Positions 59,801-64,000 of a stretch of 64,000 bases of DNA are shown in pieces (position 1 is the stretch's first letter; each line of letters opens with the position of its first letter). The notes under the pieces were generated by a model. The model was given only the letters and a program-made list of their open reading frames with translations, searched no databases and was not told the origin of the DNA. A program made the position numbers and the translations under genes. This DNA is from Hymenolepis diminuta. Lineage: Eukaryota; Platyhelminthes; Cestoda; Cyclophyllidea; Hymenolepididae. Where the stretch lies: assembly GCA_900708905.1 (NCBI GenBank), contig CAADRB010000012.1, forward strand, positions 2,374,364 through 2,438,363. The letters run 5' to 3'.

Positions 59801-62800
59801 AATTGACGGTAGATATTCTGAGCTAAGTAGTGAAGAAGTAAAAATTTCAAATTCCATCTTACACTTTCCCAAATTATTAACCTTATTGTAATTCATTTGC
59901 TTGTCCGAATAGCGCAATGTGTACAAGTTTTATAATTAAATGGACATTATTTAGTATTACATTTGGTCAAGTTGCATGAAAATATTGTCGCGATTACATA
60001 AAAATAGAGTCAGATGTTCGAATTCAAGCGAACGAACAAATGGTTCTGGTAATGCTAGCTACAGATCTGTATTTCATATTATTTTATGCTCATTTTTAGC
60101 TATCGCCCTATCCCTCTCGGAGACTGAAGCCAAAGCTTCTCAGTCAAGGAATCAACCGCTTGCACAACAAACCCAGCAGCCACAACCCTCATCGAGTGTC
60201 TATCCAACTCTCCAAAACTCTGGAAACACAAGTACCACTGCGCCCACTCCGAATGGTAACCAAAACTTGGGCACTGCTCGAGCTCAATTCGACTTTGAGG
60301 CGGCGGAGGATAATGAAATCTCTTTCAAAGAAGGTGATATTATCACTCTGATCGATATCTCAGATCAGAACTGGTGGAGAGGCAGAATTTTTGGAACTGA
60401 AGGTCTTTTCCCTGCTCAGTTCGTCACTCGAGAATCTGCTGATGCTGGAAAGGATACCAAGGCTCCTGATGTGAGTTTTCAAGTTTTTTTTTGAGTCCAT
60501 TTTTATCGAACTTGCAAAGGTGGCTTTCTGATTAGGGCTGTGATATTCTGGTGTCGGTTAATGTTTATTCATACAAGCTTTGCAGCGCTAGTTGAGTGTT
60601 TTTCTCATTGAGATGCAGGTTGTGTTTGGTCTTGGTTTATCTAAGAATGATATTCGTTTGAAATTGCCGCAATTGAATTGACGATTACTTTATTAAAACT
60701 GGAACAATCTTTTGTTTCCATTGAACGTTTATTAGCACGATATTTCGTAGTTCTAAGACTGGTGAAAGTTTATTTGGTCGGATTAATGCGGTTTCCCACT
60801 TGTTTATTATTCAGCCGTAATTTTGTATACGAATCCTTTCCGTGTCTTGATACAAGCTTCGGCGATAGAAAGCTTGATGTAATTTTCCTTGGTAAAACTT
60901 GGGTGTAGTAGTTTCAAAATAAGTTTACCAGTACGAGCTTTTCAAATGTCATCACGTTTGGTTTTTTTAAACGTTTAAAAGACCCTTATATGTACTTTTT
61001 ATCGGAATCTTAACAATATTTTACTAGGGTCTTAATGAGATAATGACCCCGCAAATGACTGAACTGACCCTCTCTTCATCCCAATAATAGCTGAGAACTC
61101 TAATAGAAAAGGTCAAATATTTATTAAATTTTGCCTTAATTTATAGATGTTATGCATTTCTGAGACTAGGTAATTAAAACACTTACTTTTAGTATTGTGA
61201 TATTTTTAGCTAGTGGTAGTTCCTCTCTCAAGTTCTCACCTTATGTACGTGGCCAAAGCTGTTCAGTAGCTACCGTAGCTACCATGTGCACCGTACGTAG
61301 TATAATTAACACCCTATTTTCTCGTTTTCGATTCCATCTTCTATTAATTGCGATGTTCTGACTTGACATAGCAAAGTGGTATCGAAAAGCTGGATTTGGT
61401 CAGCTGGTTAGGTGTCAACGCTTTCCACAGCAGTGGCTGCAAAGACTTCATCTCTAGTGGTTTTGATTTGCTAGTTTTATTTCTCCCGTATTGTCCCCAG
61501 TTTTCAGGTTGTTTTATTTTAGGCCAAGAAGTCTGATGCCTCTTCTCAAAAGAAGGCCGTGAAAATCGACCCAGAGCTGGTAGAAAACTGTCTTGAGATG
61601 TTGGGTGATGCGGACACAACAGGAGTCTCCCGTCCAGATCCAGAGGACCTGCCAGTGATGGAAGCGCAATGCAAAGCCATGGAACCTCTGATTGAAGCTG
61701 AGCTGGAATCTGTCTACGGTCGAATCAGTGAAGTGGATCTTCTCAAACAGAAATTGTCTGAAGCTCTGGCCCAGTACCATGAACTGGCCTCTGGAAGAGG
61801 TTATGCCACTATGCCTCAGCAATCCCAGGTTAGTAATGTTTTAACGTAAACATTAATCAAATCGATCCAAGTCAAAAGTTAAGACTTTGTATTTGTGGTC
61901 CTGTATTTGTTTGAGAGGGGGTGATGAGAGATTGATATCCCTTTTACATGCTAAAAAGCAAAGGATTGAGTAAATCTGGGGTATATCAATAAAATGACTC
62001 AGGGAATCGCTAAAAGTCAATACGGAGCAGTCGTATTTGTATTAGTTAATTGTTTTGGAGAAGCCGTCGGAGCGTCTTGATTCCAAGAATAGTACCCGAT
62101 TGCTCAAGCGCTTCAGTACGGGTCGGTATATCTGTTTTATCGATCTTTTCTGCTTTGACTGAAATGTGAAAATGAAGCAGTTTACACATCACGCCAAGTG
62201 CACCCTTATCTTGTCGGCACTTTTTCTCTACCATCAGCTGATTTTTTATCATTTGCGGCTATCAAAGCCACCCACCACAGCATAGTCTTGAAATTGTTTT
62301 TTTTTCCTTCTCTCACGTAGAAAATTCCATTAATTTTTATCTATTTGTGTCGCAAGACTTTTTGTTTACTGGCGTAGATTCTAAATTTTCTATAAAAAGG
62401 GTGAAGATTGAATGGGCTAGTGTTGTCATTTAATTCAATGAATTACAGTTACAATTTTGGTTGAGGGAGAATATCTAATGATATATTCATTCATTCCTAC
62501 GTCACTGATAATCCATGAAAGTGATTTTTTCACAGATTAAGTGGATCTTATTGTTTGCTAAAACATAAAACTCTGTTTTCAACCTTGTTCAAACATTAAA
62601 AATTGATCCATATTCGACTATTGAATACTGTTTGATAATTGGCAAACAAATTGTCTAATCTTGTAAAGCAAAATCGAGTCCCAATTCAGTTCAGTCCTAG
62701 CTTAATTGAGAAAATTGTTATTATCCGTTTCAGAAAATTCGAAAATCACTTAATTCTACAAATCACATTCTTTTTAGGAGCATCTCCGGTGACTTTCCTT

Positions 62801-63239
62801 CCACCGGATTTCGTTTGCTACAGTTAAAATGTGATTTTTAGTCACTAAAATCGATTTAAGTATTGCATAAGTATCGCTCTTTAGTTAGAACTGTTAGTTT
62901 TCTCTCCGTCTTCTAATACTGAGAAACTCACTTTAAAGGGGTATGTTCTTGAGCGTAACCCTCAGTAGTTTCTTATTGAGGAATTTCTACACGTCTGGAT
63001 TGACATGTGATGACAGGTCAGAAAACTTCGTAAAAAATCTTTTGTTATCGGTTGTGTTGTTGGTCGCTAAGTTCCATTTTAAGTGGCGTCCTAATAATGC
63101 GTGTTTTTACTCCTTTAGTACGGTTACATAAAACCTAGTGCTATGCCTCCTACCGTCTATCCTCCCGCCATGGTCTATCAACCACAACCGCCACAGCCTC
63201 AACAGCCTACAACTACGTCTATATACCAACCATCTCCAG
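56871..63239 (+). CDS. STAM: Signal-transducing adaptor molecule (STAM), 3' incomplete
   Basis: Nine exons seen: 56871-57037, 57073-57148, 57184-57276, 57314-57396, 57433-57508, 57581-57653, 60100-60470, 61523-61828, 63119-63239, all joining in frame (455 codons so far, ending at phase 1 before GTAAGT); the rest lies outside. Domains: VHS to about residue 165 (NLDDNWAEIINVADTYAMGQ, RCLKLITNKIFQHNP, LLDSCVKNAGNSF, WWKDYGSNPEFSLLTG); ubiquitin-interacting motif around 185-200 (EEEDLAKAIALSLSE), interrupted by an intron; Gln/Pro linker; SH3 at about 249-305 (ARAQFDFEAAEDNEISF, WWRGRIFGTEGLFP); STAM core helices from about 326 (PEDLPVMEAQCKAMEP); then Pro/Gln-rich. Known role: with HRS forms ESCRT-0, sorting ubiquitinated receptors on endosomes. 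Start uncertain: the first 25 or so residues do not resemble STAM. The first four introns are only 35-37 nt. Confidence 0.92.
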
Positions 63240-64000
63240 GTAAGTTGGCAACAGACTACTTATTACCCAATTTAGTATTTCAGTAGTTTGGTTCGGTTGT
63301 TGGGTGGGAGTTTGAAGTTTGTGATGTACCGTTTGCTAGCTAATTTACCATTTAATTAGTTCAGTGCGGGGACAGATACCTTATAGGATCTAAACGGAGA
63401 CCTAAATTTATGTAAATACACCGAAACAATCAGATGCGCATAATTTTTTTAGTTTTTATCGAGACTTTCTAATCATATGTTGCCAACGCATCGTCATTGA
63501 TTATCTCTGAATATGTCTGTTATTGAGAATAATATAGGAAAGTTTTGTTAATTCACCAGATATTGAAGATTGGCTGCATTTGTTCAAACTACCTGCATAA
63601 CAACTGGAGAGAATTCAGGTCTGTTTACAGATAAAGAGTGTTTGTTTAAATCTGCTCCTGTTATTCTAATGGTTGATGATTTCCATTCTTCTATTCAAAA
63701 CAATGAAAGGCGGTGGTTTCAGTTATTTTTAGCCACAACAGCAACCTATTTTTTTAGCATGGAGCAACGTTTTGATTTCTAATTATTCGTATTTTTGTTT
63801 AAATATGAGATTTGTAGTTTTTGGAGAATCAGTTTCCATGAGGAACCAGGCCATTCGAATGTGCTTGCAGGGGTTTCTTTATGGGCATTAAAGTGTTTTT
63901 GTTTGAAAGCATGAACAGCTTTTTATTTATTACGGTACGATAAGATGATATATTACTATATTTCGTCATGGAAAAGCATTTGAACAAAGAAAAAGTATAT
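63240..64000 (+). other. STAM intron 9 (runs off the window)
   Basis: Begins GTAAGT at 63240. No further STAM exon is recognisable before the end; the ORF at 63570-63782 does not resemble the family. Confidence 0.6.

Noticed and set aside
59976..60494. 172-aa frame starting MKILSRLHKN and running into the SH3 domain
   Set aside because: It is intron 6 read through into STAM exon 7. The UIM continuity across 57653/60100 shows the real junction.

Overview
The window looks like nuclear DNA of a parasitic flatworm. It is AT-rich, has no bacterial gene arrangement, and carries four intron-rich genes whose proteins read clearly as animal cytoskeletal, signalling and trafficking proteins. Introns fall into a very short class (35-38 nt), a second class near 70 nt and long ones. 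That pattern is familiar from tapeworms and schistosomes; I favour an AT-rich cestode but cannot exclude a trematode. All gene models below were assembled by hand from reading frame, splice sites and remembered family sequence, and need transcript support.

Layout. (1) 863-11093, plus strand: complete six-exon G-protein alpha-q subunit (353 aa). (2) 11.1-22.2 kb: gene-poor stretch with SINE-like relics, a local CpG-rich island with a tiny Arg/Cys/His-rich ORF on the minus strand, and two related small Cys/Gly-rich genes about 5 kb apart in opposite orientation, the second broken. (3) 22209-33423, plus: seven-exon ARPC2 (Arp2/3 complex subunit 2) with a roughly 100-residue C-terminal extension, a 38-nt first intron, and a 6.5-kb GC-AG intron holding a degenerate tandem duplication. 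(4) 33.4-47.7 kb: gene-poor; a dead mariner-type transposase (minus), one assembly gap, an inverted pair of about 137 bp that may encode related peptides, and a compact hairpin. (5) 47747-50259, plus: eight-exon calponin-like protein (362 aa) with one CH domain and five calponin repeats. (6) 50.6-56.8 kb: mostly empty, with two unassigned candidate coding pieces. (7) 56871 to beyond 63239, plus: 5' part of a STAM adaptor (VHS, UIM, SH3, STAM core), starting with four consecutive introns of 35-37 nt.

The genes do not form an operon or pathway. ARPC2 and the calponin are both actin-related, Gaq signals at the plasma membrane and STAM sorts ubiquitinated receptors on endosomes, but nothing in the sequence shows co-regulation. 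The least ordinary items are the Cys/Gly-rich gene pair with matching promoters, the run of micro-introns, two GC-AG introns, the ARPC2 tail, and the inverted peptide-coding pair at 42-43 kb.
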